64,000 bases of DNA from Nocardia abscessus NBRC 100374 (GTDB lineage: Bacteria > Actinomycetota > Actinomycetes > Mycobacteriales > Mycobacteriaceae): assembly GCF_000308455.1 (NCBI RefSeq), contig NZ_BAFP01000080.1, positions 1 to 64,000 of the forward strand. Reading direction: 5' to 3'. Each line of letters opens with the position of its first letter. The first letter of the stretch is position 1. Both the position numbers and the translations under genes were made by a program. This document shows positions 53,601 through 59,900 of the stretch, piece after piece. The notes under the pieces are model-generated. The model had not been told where the DNA came from, made no database searches, and was given only the letters and a program-made list of their open reading frames with translations.

Positions 53601-54297
53601 CGATCGGGTCTACGCGGTGCTGCGCGGCTCGGCGATCGGCAACGACGGGCACACCATGGGCATCACCACACCCAACATGCGGGCGCAGATCGAAGTGGTC
53701 ACCGCGGCGCTGGATATGGCGGGCATGTCCCCGGACGCGCTGTCGTATGTCGAGGCGCACGGCACCGGCACCATGATCGGCGATCCCATCGAGCTGAAGG
53801 GGTTGGCGACCGTGCTCGGCGACCGCTCGCGCGGACCGGAGCCGTGCGCGGTCGGCAGCGTGAAAACCAATATCGGGCATCTGCTTTCCGCGGCCGGCAT
53901 CGCCGGGGCCGTCAAGACGATCCTGGCCGTGCACCACGCGGCACTGCCGCCGTCGCTGCACTGCGACAACCTCAATCCGCGCTTCAAGTTCACCGGGTCG
54001 CCGCTGCAGGTGAACCGGGAACTGCGCCCGTGGCGGCCCGCCGACGGCAGGCCGCGCGCGGCGGGCGTCAGCTCGTTCGGCTTCGGTGGCACCAACGCCC
54101 ACCTCGTCGTCGAGCAGGCGCCCGACGGGCACCGGCCGACTCGCCGACCCCTTGATCCACCCGTCTTCCGCAAGAGGAGCTTCATGCTGCCGAAAACGGT
54201 TCCCAGCACATCGACGGAGCCCGCGCCGCGAATCGTGGTCCCGATGCCGCAGAACGCGCCCGCGCCGTCGTTCCTCCGTGTGGAGCCGCTGCGATGA
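32659..54297 (+). CDS. Giant hybrid cis/trans-AT type I polyketide synthase
   Basis: 7212 residues, five KS domains. Domain order with approximate residues: coiled-coil N-terminus 1-34; module 1 KS (Cys201)-AT (Ser639, malonyl-type TAFHS)-DH (His903, Asp1055)-KR (Tyr1485)-ACP (Ser1619); module 2 KS (Cys1892)-no AT-DH (His2335, Asp2487)-ER (about 2775-3090)-KR (Tyr3244)-ACP (Ser3393); module 3 KS (Cys3665)-AT (Ser4106, HAFHS)-DH (His4474, Asp4630)-KR (Tyr5094)-ACP (Ser5242); module 4 KS (Cys5576)-KR (Tyr6507)-ACP (Ser6648); KS5 (Cys6899) ends the protein. KR1-3 carry the LDD motif of B-type reductases. KS4 has trans-AT character (KWGGFLDDVD, NHGGRVNGFTVPNP). A start at 32677 is equally possible; neither has a strong ribosome-binding site. 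The stop overlaps the next gene by ATGA. All visible catalytic residues are present. The product is unknown. Confidence 0.95.
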   Translation: MWVAVQMSDDGYDLRVLLTRALRRIQELEAGPQREPIAIVGIGCRFPGGAESPQQYWELLTTGRDAIVEVPENRWTVTDSAPRRARRRAGLLAGPIDAMDAEFLGIAPREAAAMDPQQRLVLEVAWEAMEDAALIPDGPAAARTGVFLGVSWQEYQRTITPDWVSSVDAHTLTGTMSSIVAGRVSYVLGLRGPAVAIDTACSSSLVAVHQACRSLRAGECDVALAGGVNLLQSELTSEALARMGALSPDGHCRPFDARANGYVRGEGAGVVVLKTLSRAVADGDAIRAIIRGSSVNHDGRSMGLTAPNPTAQRELLRDALSDAGCAADLVGYVETHGTGTPLGDPIEIEALSKVLGAPRANGSVCLLGSVKSQIGHLEAAAGVAGLIKVVLQLEHERIPRQHDFATMNPKIALDGTALAVPTRDVEWPRTDRPRLAGVSSFGFAGTNAHVVLEQAPEPAARAESKPPVLLALSSRTAAALDALSHRYAEHLDRREIPLADVAATAALGRTHFAHRRAVVARTAEEAARELAASAGRSTDPDSGEPRVAMLFTGQGAQYSGMGAALDRKYPAFRAALDRCEELLGPLPGGMGLRSVLFGANQELLVRTDYAQPALFAIEWACAELWSSFGIRPHVVLGHSLGELVAATVAGALDLATGLRLAAERGRLMQAVAQEGAMAAVFAAPAEFEALLTDPAASLSVAAVNGPGQFVVSGAVDAVGQVLRAAEQRSIRTVRLPGTTAFHSPLLDPILDDFQARVAELVPTPRAAAIALVSNVTGARIEAPMDAAYWRAHARGTVRFAEGVRSVAEFGVDAYLEVGPHPVLLEFGRRADPDALWVPSMRRASVDDEVLLRGIGDLYCAGAAIDWSAVVPPDARRRNGLPTYPFERVRITVPSADTGYLAEHRFRDRAVVPAADLALRALRAAGGADYELIDFVAARPVPLDELSTPQVSVREGRTEVRFPVDNGNVTAVSAVVRAASNRPRDSGRLSAARLTPSTEWETDDFYRRCADAGLTFGPRFRWITSLRLGADSALAELTRPTELAGEPAAWLPCLLDAAVQTGLALVTRDDRAAQLPVGIGRLRLSGAQADERVWALAERTGRTIRITVFDTADTVICDIEDVWFAESGTAGQSQDRDRMSRFTHRPAWEPAAAAPRGQRNAPVLVIGVGRQADRLAAALRATGTDSVAVERTTDPAVWPGDGRAVIYLADADSDDSADAARTETEFALGVVQAMARTVAYGPLHLVTVGATGALPGEPVRPAAATLWGLGAVVRTELPELGCRLIDLPVGARCDDHRLVDEIVSEAVDYAVALRGRQRYTMRLRPSEDLEAAPRLDRAAAYLITGGRGALGLTAARILAEAGAGTVVLAGRSAPAPGDEHEVARIAALGARVETAVVDVADRDALSRLIGRFGGELPRLAGVVHCAGVLDDALLIEQTSGHLERVFAGKAAGAWHLHELTAGRALDLFVLFSSVSAVVGTAGQGNYAAANAYLDALARLRSAQGLPAVSIAWGPWAGTGMAGGLSDAARRAWVRHGVAELAVEDGARALRSLVAAEGVVAVFPAVANVSAQQETIGQVDEQDVRDPAELRELVRAHAMTTLGRTTAVADRTPLRELGLDSMMAVELRNALSADLGVRLPATLLFDHPTVAAVSEEIARLSAKSAPDPRRTAREQAEQRPITHISEQLTPAVYPAELPVTPSTPHVTQLTAGESSSATEDYADAIAIIGMGCRYPGGVRGPADLWHLLTTETDAVTEVPTHRWDAEAFFDPDPDAEGKTYTRWGGFVEGVEEFDAGFFDISVGEARMLDPQQRLLLETSWEALEHAGYPASRLEGSRTGVFVGLMSNDYAERMARADVAPNAWFGTGNLASVASGRLSYFLGVNGPSLTIDTACSSSLVTVHTAVRSLRSGECDLALAGGATVVLTPSLDIYFARARGLAADGRCKSFDARADGVVWSDGAGVLVLKRLADAQRDGDRVLGLVRGSAVNSDGRSQGLSAPNGPAQERVIRAALTDAAVEAGDIDYVETHGTGTALGDPIEVNALASVLGEGRTETAPLWIGSVKSNLGHTQAAAGIANIIKVIEALRHERIPASLHFRSGNPHIDWDSVAIRVAAEERPWRRAQRPRRAGVSAFGISGTNAHVVIEEAPQAPEAATTDDSGPHLLVLSAKNADALGALAARYRDLLAARPDTALVDLCASAAVGRTHFGERVAIGFDTAAQLRAVLEDVATGSTPSGSVVGVSSGAAELAGRYVGGAEIDWAAAYSGRPWRRIDLPTYPFQRKRHWLELEPRSGGPVEFTAAQAASAQPPEQEAAEPRTWLTSSRTSRLTPEMFAGHRLRGVPTVPAAWLCARLNEIAAELPGAWEITGLRLVTPLDVTAESVVWVMLDSGSDGYDVRFVGSDDARTTYAHAKLTAAQTAPAQPHEPVEHAAERGIWPGYYETVARLGLHLGPDYRCATEFRRVSDTDAETVFRLPQNPPATLDPILLDACLHSIVLTAGTAEGLYLPSGIDRARFFGSPTVGDTIVRCRVRVTERGTRVIVGDATLYSASGRPLASLHGVSLIAAKSGPEAVAAERDSSRLAGLLHHVEWVSAESAAPARENAAGRWLIFADGPVGDAVASGLVARGAETLVVRPEDTASPFAATHSVHGIVFAWSAAPAQTRVEAALELTRALDSAAHRPAALWLLTVNAQRVTPADRPDPDQALMWGFGRTLATEHPEFGCRLLDVPAELGQDSAPIVEGLLGGRAAGEFAIRDGRWLTARLADGPAPSDDYRLVAHRSGDFDRMRWEPGARRAPGAGEVEIAVAATGLNARDLWVASGLHPDGAVPLGAECAGRITAIGAEVQGFAVGDRVVALAGDCFSRHVTVDQAMVAPLPERLAFAEGATAPYAFTTAWYALFDVGGVSAGDRVLVHGSAEGVGMATVQLAAHAGAQVFATAALCRWARNAGVPVTQIDTWHHDVGEHVRAATAGHGMDVVVHTLGDDFAAQAVGILRPDGRLVDVVDPVQRQSAHRSGEVDHREFDPAAADPRRLGEILRSVMALFEQHALDALPHAVHGIDRAAEAFRAMSHRNHPGRIVLLGADTPTAAGGDRSSDGTYLVTGGFGGLGAAAARWLVDRGARHLVLVGRRAPDAAGAQLLESLRAGGARVTAHQADVGDRASVAALLGTIAESGFPPLHGVVHCAGVLDDGVVTEQTWSRFETVLRPKYQAALHLDELTRDQPLELFVTYSSVAGVLGTPGQANYAAANAALDALAWRRQAEGLPALSIAWGPFADVGMAAGRAEVTARLTRRGLPPLYEGDAVAALSHLVRHDSTAPGVFGFVPERWYANRSPQVAALSAPLPTEPPPSPQLRPASNDVAPWEALVQRVAMRVLDRASELDPDLPLHDTGVDSLTGMELRAALAAEIGMPLPAGLVFDYPTVRDIARFLHRKGAPTGGDAAGSAETVEDIRPAADISTASETPPPKPSVQQPSSPLWVSNDSENDQTESDDDPIVIVGMSCRFPGGVRTPEAFWDLLWQGRDAITEVPPQRWDIDAYYDPDPAALGRMYTRWGGFVDGADEFDPAFFGIGAAEARAMDPQQRLLLETSWEALERSGRAPGGLAGSRTGVYVGLCFSEYPGTPTQAAHPTAIGAYSVIGSAPSVAAGRLAYVLGLQGPAMTLDTACSSSLVALQSAWDGLRAGRCDLALVGGVNLQLAPETTIGFCRLASLSPDGRSRAFDADANGYVRADGCGVLVLTRLSEARRSGDRVLAVVRGVAVNHDGRSNGLTAPNGPAQQRVITDALDRAGMRPDAVDYVEAHGTGTPLGDPIEATALAEVYGAGRTQPLLIGSVKTNIGHTEGAAGVAGVIKAVLMLQHRRIPPSLHFRTPNPLIDWAGLPLEVVGEARELPRTGHRPAIGVSSFGMSGTNAHVIVAEGDPAPAPRPESPTAQVLALSARDESALADLAQLWANETASARVSLGDLAYTAATARTHFEQRLAVVAATGDDAARDLRDRPPTLLRGRVERTSKAKVALLFTGQGAQYPGMARELFDSEPVFRAALRHCDAVLGPIEDGIGLIDAVYGEHGPELLRRTVFTQPVLFAVEWALWELWRSWGIAPAAVLGHSVGEYVAACAAGAMAMEDALRLVAVRGRLMQRLPDGGGMLAVDAPAEQVSPLVARYEPAASIAGYNGPAQVVVAGTHSSLDLLRKELSEQGFRTADLTVSHAFHSAAMDPILDDLAVAAARATMTDPTIPLVSNLTGAPLRAGELTPEYWARHARQPVRFAQGMRAMAELGIDVFLEIGPQPTLSALGKRVLGDSARFVASLRRGRGDRETMMTALGHLYVGGVPVDWEQVHRPHNRRRVLAPTYPFQRQRYWVEARSEAALAAPGSAAEGHPVLTARAADVLSEQNSVTTGDADHTQRSGDAPTSALRVFTAWDSNVRPDGALPQPGATPTDPTRLAEVLPAPRVTHGSTTHFDVTLAPDSPRYLADHVVDRAVVVPGAWFVATIADTARELLAGDVVALDDLVITSGLALTGPQPVRVSFEPTTDGMAVQVTTEGAGHHARAHVLTGPHRIPDGPSPAQVLQGCPETLAGSDFYQLLAQAGLPYGPAFRRVVDVRFGPREALVTLSDPDTDADAGLVHPVLLDAAFQATYAAMSPRAGEQTWVPFAVDRVFVSAAAGTVRFGHVRVVEQTPQLCVADVRLLDEEGCPVVVANGLRVMPTPDGQTSARASSDRIVADTYRIDWREAESAQPAAATGRWLIIGAAGDFTDGLADALRARGADCALARPGRGFGFRAENEFKVDLDSPAAVRALLGAAGDARTPLRGIVFASALSADDAPAPVRAERLVASALHLMQAAALAGEPAVWLLTRHGQRVDSADRVAPEHSALWGFARSAQLEHREIGCRLLDLDYLTDIHAVVDALVTPAAPGQLALRQGRRRVPRLVPMDTVPGGFPAGSGVGQTVLITGGLGGVGLRLARWFVERGWPDLVLAARSAPDARAESVIAELRGRGARIRMRSLDVADRAAVADTLDWIDRELPPLAGVVHLAGVLDDGVIAEQTAERFGQVLAPKTFGAWHLHELTASRSLRFFLLFSSAAGVVGLPGQSSYGAANAFLDGVAELRSASGSPALSIAWGPWAQTGMVERLSSGAVQRLARRGYGMLHPERALDALTHLIDATAAGAVTTMPLALSEVAGADLPEVLLDRVAPMPAASANVSAAGNGSDLSARTEALVRRCLGLAPDADLDRPLHELGLDSVAALEIRDELSRSSGHRLPATLAFEYPTPRAVVGLLVRLASAGELPTRVRSESPERTAARLSVPTVDAAAASAVASAPPNAAVAATRRQASDSGITAVENEPDTYSASPPVERPQVDDRKYAHEPVAREAAADSFASAATPTVPAAMPGSDSGHHVDAVGDIAIVGVSGRYPGADGLDDYWRVLVEGRDCVTEIPPQRWDHTRYFVPDRHNPFTSYTKWGGFLDDVDCFDPLFFAISPREAEILDPQERLFLQTAWAALEDAGHSRADLARGGLRPEQAGVFVGVMWGTYQMFGAEESRLGRGTLPGSTFWSIPNRVSHALDFQGPSMAVDTACSSSLTALHLACQSIRTGECRLAVVGGVNLSLHPYKFVALSQGQFASTDGRCRSFGAGGDGYVASEGVGAMVLRPLADAEADGDTIYGVIKGTAINHGGRVNGFTVPNPDVQAAVIRSALRVGGVDPASVSYIEAHGTGTALGDPIEIAGLAKVFGGSGVSELPIGSVKSNVGHLEAAAGVAALTKVLLQLRHGTIVPSLHATPPNPNIDFAATPFRIPSRPLPWPGGDPARPRRATVSSFGAGGANANVVIEEYVDRRAETRFSGGQVVPVSARDPERLADYVAALDRFLAGQHPNLADLAYTMQVGRQAGRARAAFVARDIDQLRTAVRAWVDDAPGARSCRDAAEDSRIARWLGGGDIDWTTVRDPGPRRRIPAPTYPFARERYWIPDVVPGPAPSTPEAQSVSTREDTPLAPPAPSHPSVPESGPVSQHPTNRRSMSARENTLPAPPASTHPHVPEPGSVSPPVTGRQYASTPEHMSQVDSGQPSAPEITPPAQLASRQWSGPEPETTPLPTPLSSQQLAHKYTPLPQAATAPPASMPQLAPAERRLLVPVWREAPLPSGDSRFPRTLVVYDARTPHYLVEALAAAGDPGRSVRLSDLPGDLNRNDFDAGAALGRALAARYPDTDCLLDLCDLVPAPAGRPTGDLGRMGLYQGVLEARTGSLTLVHVAAGLPGAGGPESAPLGGLAAALAEEIRDVRTRSVLFVAEHATVCAEPARLLAILGAECAATEDSAPRVQYRDGVREAVELADASARDGLVVDPARTYVVTGGTRGLGAEFAAALVERGARRLAILGREPLPPESEWDRVTAEAGPVAEKLRRLVELRDRGVAVRTYFGSLTDQTGLSGFFDTVRRELGPIGGVLHCAGSVSTESPAFVRKTGPAIATVLEPKLAGTAVLADVLAADRPDFFVLFSSVSAVLPGLAVGLSDYAMANAHLDRFAEAQHAAGRPWFRSINWPSFRDTGFGEVTSTAYRATGLPALTAAEGFELLDAALGLPGAPAVLPYYGAALRLSTRTSKPLQAPPAPAAAPTATNGSAAAYEELLRIFSDELKLAPARFEGDKRFEEYGADSVLIASAVRRIEQVVGQPFDPALVLEFPTLDALASLLSEQFPERFAAEPAPNPSRTPDDPPSTGQAGRSRPSTAAWAADARRGLAAEPIAVIGVGCRLPGGDTPDAFWRLLAAGESGVREVDPARWDPARFYRPSGGPGLTNSKWGGFIEGVDLFDPEYFGVTDELAWQMDPLQRLLLETSVLATTDAGYRRDELAGKRVGVYAGSRAANYFNRIPVADRHTIIGIGQNFIAARISDYFDWHAGNVVLDSACSSSLLSVHLACQALRAGEVDAALAGGVEVLLDEMLFVTLSAAGVLSPHGRCATFSEDADGFVPGEGAALLMLKRLDDALADGDRVYAVLRGSAIGNDGHTMGITTPNMRAQIEVVTAALDMAGMSPDALSYVEAHGTGTMIGDPIELKGLATVLGDRSRGPEPCAVGSVKTNIGHLLSAAGIAGAVKTILAVHHAALPPSLHCDNLNPRFKFTGSPLQVNRELRPWRPADGRPRAAGVSSFGFGGTNAHLVVEQAPDGHRPTRRPLDPPVFRKRSFMLPKTVPSTSTEPAPRIVVPMPQNAPAPSFLRVEPLR
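32761..37640 (+). other. PKS module 1: KS-AT-DH-KR-ACP
   Basis: KS with DTACSSS and HGTGT; AT with GQGAQ, GHSLGE and a malonyl-type AFHS; DH with HRFRDRAVVP (the usual Gly replaced by Asp) and DAAVQ; KR with TGGRGALG, HCAGVLDD and NYAAAN; ACP with GLDS. Expected output is an extension by malonate with reduction and dehydration, giving an alkene, if the DH works despite the Gly change. Confidence 0.85.
37819..42950 (+). other. PKS module 2: KS-DH-ER-KR-ACP without AT
   Basis: The KS is followed by the usual KS-to-AT linker (LLVLSAKNADALGALAARYR onward to RTHFGERVAI). It then passes directly to the post-AT linker (IDWAAAYSGRPWRRIDLPTY, PFQRKRHW), so about 300 residues of AT are missing. DH (HRLRGVPTVP), ER (GDFDRMRWEPG, SAEGVGMA) and KR (LDD) are complete; ACP has GVDS. 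It should give a fully reduced unit if loaded in trans. Confidence 0.85.
43132..48510 (+). other. PKS module 3: KS-AT-DH-KR-ACP
   Basis: The AT has GHSVGE and SHAFHS, indicating malonyl-CoA. The DH motif is HVVDRAVVVP, again with the usual Gly changed (to Arg), with DAAFQ as the second half. KR has GGLGGVG and LDD; ACP has GLDS. It is the last cis-AT module; a low-complexity linker of about 130 residues separates it from KS4. Confidence 0.85.
48865..52730 (+). other. PKS module 4: trans-AT type KS-KR-ACP
   Basis: KS4 reads YTKWGGFLDDVDCFDPLFFA and DPQERLFLQ, trans-AT hallmarks, with Cys5576, EAHGTGT and SNVGH intact. No AT follows; a 150-residue Pro/Ser/Thr-rich linker leads to a KR (TGGTRGLG, HCAGSVS without LDD, SDYAMAN) and an ACP (GADS). 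A beta-hydroxy unit is expected. Confidence 0.85.
52858..54180 (+). other. PKS module 5, upstream half: terminal KS
   Basis: KS5 has DSACSSS (Cys6899), EAHGTGT and TNIGHL and is followed only by a 45-residue Pro-rich tail. Its processing domains (DH-ACP-KR) open the next protein, so the module is split. Confidence 0.85.
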
Positions 54298-56990
54298 GCG
54301 GGATCGAACTGGACAGCTTCGCCACCACCGTGCGGGCCGGGGATCCGGTGGTGCGTGACCATCGGGTGCACGGCGTCCGGATCCTGCCCGGCGTGGTGTA
54401 TCTCGACATGATCCTGCGTGCGGCGATGGCGGCCGGTTACCGGCCCGGGGACCTGACGATCCGGGAGGCGCTGTTCCAGCGTCCAGTCGCCCTCGATGCC
54501 GACGGCGCGGTGCGCATCGCGTTCCGGGTCGATCGAGTGACGGGACGAGTCGCCATCGATGTCCAGCGCTTGGACGCCGCGGGCGCCCCGGACGGACCGG
54601 TCGAGCCGGTCGCGGAATGCGTTGTAGTGCCGACCGATTCGACTGGCGAGCCGCCTGGGATCGATGTGGCTTCGTTCCCGGCGGCGGCGCAGGCGCGCGG
54701 GCTGGCCGAGATGTACGCCCAGAGCGGTGGCCGCGGCATCGAGCACCGCGACTTCATGCGCGCCACCGGCCATTTCTCCCGCCGCGACGATGTGGTCACC
54801 GCGACGATGGGGCTGGGCTCCGAAGCGGCCGCGCATCTGCCCGGATTCCTGCTGCATCCCACGTTCCTGGACGCCTCGACGATCGTGCCGTTCGTCGACC
54901 CGCACCGGCTCGGCGTGGACGACGACAGCGCGTTCATCCCGATCTACTTCGGTGACGTGCGCGCCTGGCGAGCCACCCCCGAGGAGGTGTACGTACGAGC
55001 CACGGTGCACGGCGGGCACGGCGCGGACCTGCTCGAAGCCGACGTGGCGCTCTACGACCGCGACGGATCGCCGGTGGTGCGGTACCGGCTGACGTCCAAG
55101 CGGGTGCGCGGCAGCGCGGACATTCGACGGTTGCTGGCCCAGTCCGGCTCGCACGCCTCCCCGCGGCCTGAGCCGCGGCGGACTGCGAACCTTGTTCCCA
55201 CCCCGGACCTCCCGTCGAACGACCCGCGTGCCGTGATCACCGCCGACCTGGCGGCGCTCGTCGCCGCCGAGCTCGGCGCCGATCCCGCCGGTATCGCGAC
55301 CGATGTGGGGTTCTACGAGCTCGGCCTGGATTCCGGTCGCCTGCTGCGGCTGACCGCCGAACTGGAAGCGCGGGTAGGCGAGCCGCTCTACCCGACGCTG
55401 TTGTTCGAGTACCAGACCATCGAAGCGCTCGCCGGACACCTCGCCGACACCGCGGGCGCGAACTACCGTCCCGCAGCCGTTACTCCGCAGGCCCACCCGG
55501 AGATCGATTCCACTGCGGAGCCGACCGTCTTCGACGCGGGCGAGCACCCGGCCGTGCCGACCTCGGAGGCAGGCACAGACCGGAGACCATCCGACCCGGT
55601 CGCGGCGCCCGGACCCGTCGTCGCTACCGAAGACGACCTGGTTACCTTCGGATTCGATTGGGAAACCGACACCACCACGCACGCCCGTCGCGAACCGACC
55701 GGGCTGCTCGTCTTCGACACCGCCGACCACCCCTACCCGCCCAGCACCGCCACCACGGTCATCCGCGTCCGACCGGGGAGTGAATTCGTCTCCGGCGCGG
55801 ACACTTTCGTCATCGACCCGGCCGACGCACAGCATATGGATCTGCTGGTCGCCCAGCTGACGGCTCGGCGGCTGCGCTTCGACGCGGCGTTGTATCTGTG
55901 GCCGGAAGCCGTGCCGGATGACGACCCGCAGGCGCTGATCGAGCGGGTGTATCTGCCGCTGCGCGATCTGGTGCGTGCGACCGCCGGGGCGTCCGAGCCG
56001 CCGGTGCGCCGCGTACTCGCCCTCACATCCGCGACCCCTGCGGGGGAATCGAGTTGCGCTCTGCTGGGCGGTTTCGCGCGCACGCTGCGGCTCGAGCAGC
56101 CGCTACCGCTGCTGAGGGCCGTACAGCGCGACCCAGCCACGATGGTCGGCGACATCGTGGTCACCGAACTGGGCATCGACGAACGCGATCCCGACACCGA
56201 GATCCGCTACCGCGACGGACGACGCGAGGTCCGCAGGCCCCGTGTGCACACCGACTCCGTGGCGGGGTCCGGCGACCCGGTGCTGCGCCGGGGATCGGTG
56301 GTCGTGGTCACCGGCGGATTCGGCGGTATCGCCCGGCATCTGGCCCGCCGTCTCGCCACCGAGTACGGCGCCCGGCTGGTCCTGGTGTCGCGGCGCCCGC
56401 TCGATGCGGCGGCGGCCGGTCTGCTCGCCGAGCTCAACGACCTCGGCTCGGAAGCAGTGCACGTGCGCGCCGACGTGTCGGTCGCCGCGGACGCCGAACG
56501 CGTCGCCGCGATCACCCACGCCACCTTCGGGCCGGTCGACGTGCTCTACCACGGTGCGGGACAGTTGCGCGACGGACTGCTGTCGGGCTCCGGCCGCGAC
56601 GACGCGAGATCCGTTCTGGCACCGAAGATCTACGGCGTCGGACACTTGATCCGAGTGTTGCCGGAGGCTCGCCTGACCGTATTGTTCTCGTCGGTCTCCG
56701 CGGTGCTCGGCAACCCTGGTCAAGCGGACTACGCGGCGGCCAACCGCTATCTGGACGCCTTCGCCGAACAGCGCGACCGCGCCGGACACCGGACGATCAG
56801 CGTCGACTGGCCGCTGTGGGCCGAGGGTGGGATGCGTCCGCCCGCAGAGCAGATCGCCGCGCTGCGGCGGGCCGGTGCCGGACTGCTGCCCACCGCGACC
56901 GGACTCGACCTGCTGTTGTCCTGCGCGACGCTGAGTCGTGCCCAACTCGCAGCGGTGTGGGGCGAGCCCGAAACTTTGCGGGCACGACTA
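54294..56990 (+). other. PKS module 5, downstream half: DH-ACP-KR
   Basis: DH with HRVHGVRILP intact, but the second motif is LDASTI: Asp193 is there while the usual Gln/His four residues later is Ile. ACP (GLDSG) precedes the KR (HGAGQLRD, QADYAAAN), the order common in trans-AT modules. An alkene is expected if the DH is active, otherwise a hydroxyl. Confidence 0.8.
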
Positions 56991-59900
56991 CAACCGGCGT
57001 CCCCACCGGTGAGCGCGCCGGCAGCTGACTTCGGAACAGTGAACGAGCACCATGCGGCCGCCAGCGGCGAGGAGCCGATCGCGATCGTCGGAATCAGCGG
57101 CCGCTACCCGGACGCGGAGGACATCGAGGAGTTCTGGCGCAACCTGCGGGACGGACACGACGCCGTCGGCCCGGTCCCCGCCGACCGCTGGTGGCTGACC
57201 GACGTCCAGGGCAGTCCCGGCGCGCCCCCGATGGTCGGCGGATTCCTGCGCGACGTGGCCGGTTTCGACCCGCAGTTCTTCCGCATTCCGCCGGTCCAGG
57301 CGCCGTTGCTGGACCCGCAGGAGCGTCTGTTCCTGCAGCAGGCGTACGCGGCGCTGGAACACGCCGGCTACCACCACAGCGACCCGGCCGTGCGGGATCG
57401 CCGCGTCGGCGTGTTCGTCGGCGCGACCTGGAGCGACTACCGCCTGCTCGGCGTCGCGGCCACCCGCGACGGCGATCCGGTCGCGGTGGCCTCGATTCCG
57501 TCCTCCATCGCCAACCGCACCTCCTACACCCTCGGTCTGCGCGGGCCGAGCCTCACCGTGGACACCGCGTGCTCGGCGTCGCTGACCGCGCTACATCTGG
57601 CGCGGCGCAGCCTGCTCGACGGCGAATGCGACGCGGCGATCGTCGGCGGGGTGAACCTGCTGCTGCACGAGGACAAATTCCTGCTGTTGCACAGCCTGGG
57701 CATGATGTCCGACAGCGGCCGGTGCCGGCCGTTCGCCGCCGCCGCCGACGGCTACGTTCCCGGCGAAGGCGTCGGCGCGCTGTACCTGAAGCCGCTGTCG
57801 GCCGCCCGCGCCGACGGCGACACCATCCACGGCTTGATCCTGGGCAGCGCGGTCAACCACGGCGGGCAGACCTCCGGCTACAGCGTGCCCCATCCCGGCG
57901 CGCAAGCCGAGGTGATCGGCGCGGCGCTGCGCGCGGCGGGGGTCGATCCCGGCACGATCGACTACCTCGAGGCGCACGGCACCGGCACCCCGCTCGGCGA
58001 TCCGATCGAAATCGCCGGTCTGGCCGCGGCTTTCGGCCGGTCCACCGGTACGGGCCGCTCCCGCGCACTCGGGTCGACGAAATCGAACATCGGTCACCTG
58101 GAGGCGGCAGCGGGCGTCGCGGGCCTGACCCGGGTGCTGCTGCAGATGCGGCACGGCCGGATCGCGCCGACGTTGCACGCGGCACAGGCCAATCCGGCCA
58201 TCGCGTTCAACTCGGTACCGTTCCGCCTGCCGCGGGAACTGGAGGATTGGCCGCGCCGCACCGTCGACGGCGTCGCGGTGGCGCGGCACGCGGGCATCAG
58301 CGCGTTCGGCGCGGGCGGCGCCAACGCCCATGTCGTGCTCGCCGAATTCCTCGACGACCGAGCCCGCCCGGCCGCGACGGGTGGGCCGGAGATCTTCGTG
58401 CTGTCGGCTCGCACACCGCAGCGGCTGCACCGCTACGCCGAGATCATGGCACGGCACTTCCGTACGCTCGATCCCGCGGATTTCACCGACGCGGTGCGCA
58501 CCTTGCAGGTGGGCAGGCCCGCGCTGGCACACCGGCTGGCGGTGGTCGCGTCCGCCCCGCTCGAGGTGGCCGAGGCGCTCGACCAGTTCCGCACCGACCA
58601 GCTCGGCCCCGTGGTCACCGGCACCGTCGACGCGCAGGCCCGACCACCGCTGTTCGCTGCGGCGCACGGCGAGCAGGACCTCGCCCGCCAGTGGGTCGCG
58701 GGCGCCGAAGTCGATTGGCGCGCACGCGGCGGTCCGCGGCGTCGCATCCCGTTGCCCGGGTATCCCTTCGAGCGCACCGGCTACTGGATCATCGCACCGC
58801 CGCGCTCGGGCTTCGACGCCGCGGTGGAGCGTTTCGAGGCGTCCGTCCAGCCCACGGGCATCGTGGAGCCCGGTAAGGCCGAACTCGGCCGCTATGCGGC
58901 GATGCTGCTGTTCGCCACCCTCGCCGGAATGGGACTCACCGCGGGGGAGTGGACCGCGCAGTCGCTGGACGCGCGCCTGGGTGTGCGACCGGAATTCGAC
59001 CGGCTGCGCACCAGTTGCCTGGACATCCTGCGGCGCCACGGGCTGGTGCGATGGCAGGACGACCGGATCGTGGTCCTCGGCCCGCCTCCCGGCACGAGCG
59101 GGATGCGCGCCGACCTGCTCGCCCGTTTCCCGGAGACCGCACCGTATGTGGCGTTGCTGGACACCTGCCTGGCCGCGTATCCGCGTGTGCTGCGCGGGGA
59201 GCTGTCCGCGACGGAGGTGCTGTTTCCCGGCGGCGACCTCGGATTGGTGGGCTCGATCTATCGCGGCAACGCCGCCTACGACTTCACCAACGGGTTGCTC
59301 GCCGCCCTGGTGTCGGCGCTCGCCCAGCGGCACAGCGACACGCGGCCACTGCGGATCGTCGAAGTCGGCGCGGGGACCGGCGGTTCCACGCACGCCGTGC
59401 TCGAGGCGCTCGCCGCGAGCGGGATCGCGTTCGACTATCACTACACCGACGTCTCGCCCAGTTTCCTCGCGCACGGACGGCGCACCTTCGGCACGCGCGA
59501 GAACCTGCGTTTCGCGGTGCTGGACATCGAGACCGACCCGGTCGCACAGGGATTCCCCGCGAACGAGGCCGACCTGGTGCTCTGCGCCAACGTTCTGCAC
59601 GCGACGCGCTCGATCGACACGACTCTGCGCAACGTCCGGCGGCTGCTGGCGCCCGGCGGGATTCTCGCGTTCACCGAGGCGACCGCCGACCTCGAGGTGC
59701 TCGCGCTGACCTTCGGACTGTTGGAGGGTTGGCACGCCTACCGCGATCCCGAGGCGCGTATCCCGCACTCCCCGTTGCTGTCCGAGCCACAATGGCAGGC
59801 CGCGATGACCGCGGCGGGATTCTCCGGAGTCCGTTCATGGGGGCCCGGGCTGTCCGCGGACGCGGAGCCGAGTTTCCGGCTGCTGGCCGCGGTCAGCGCC

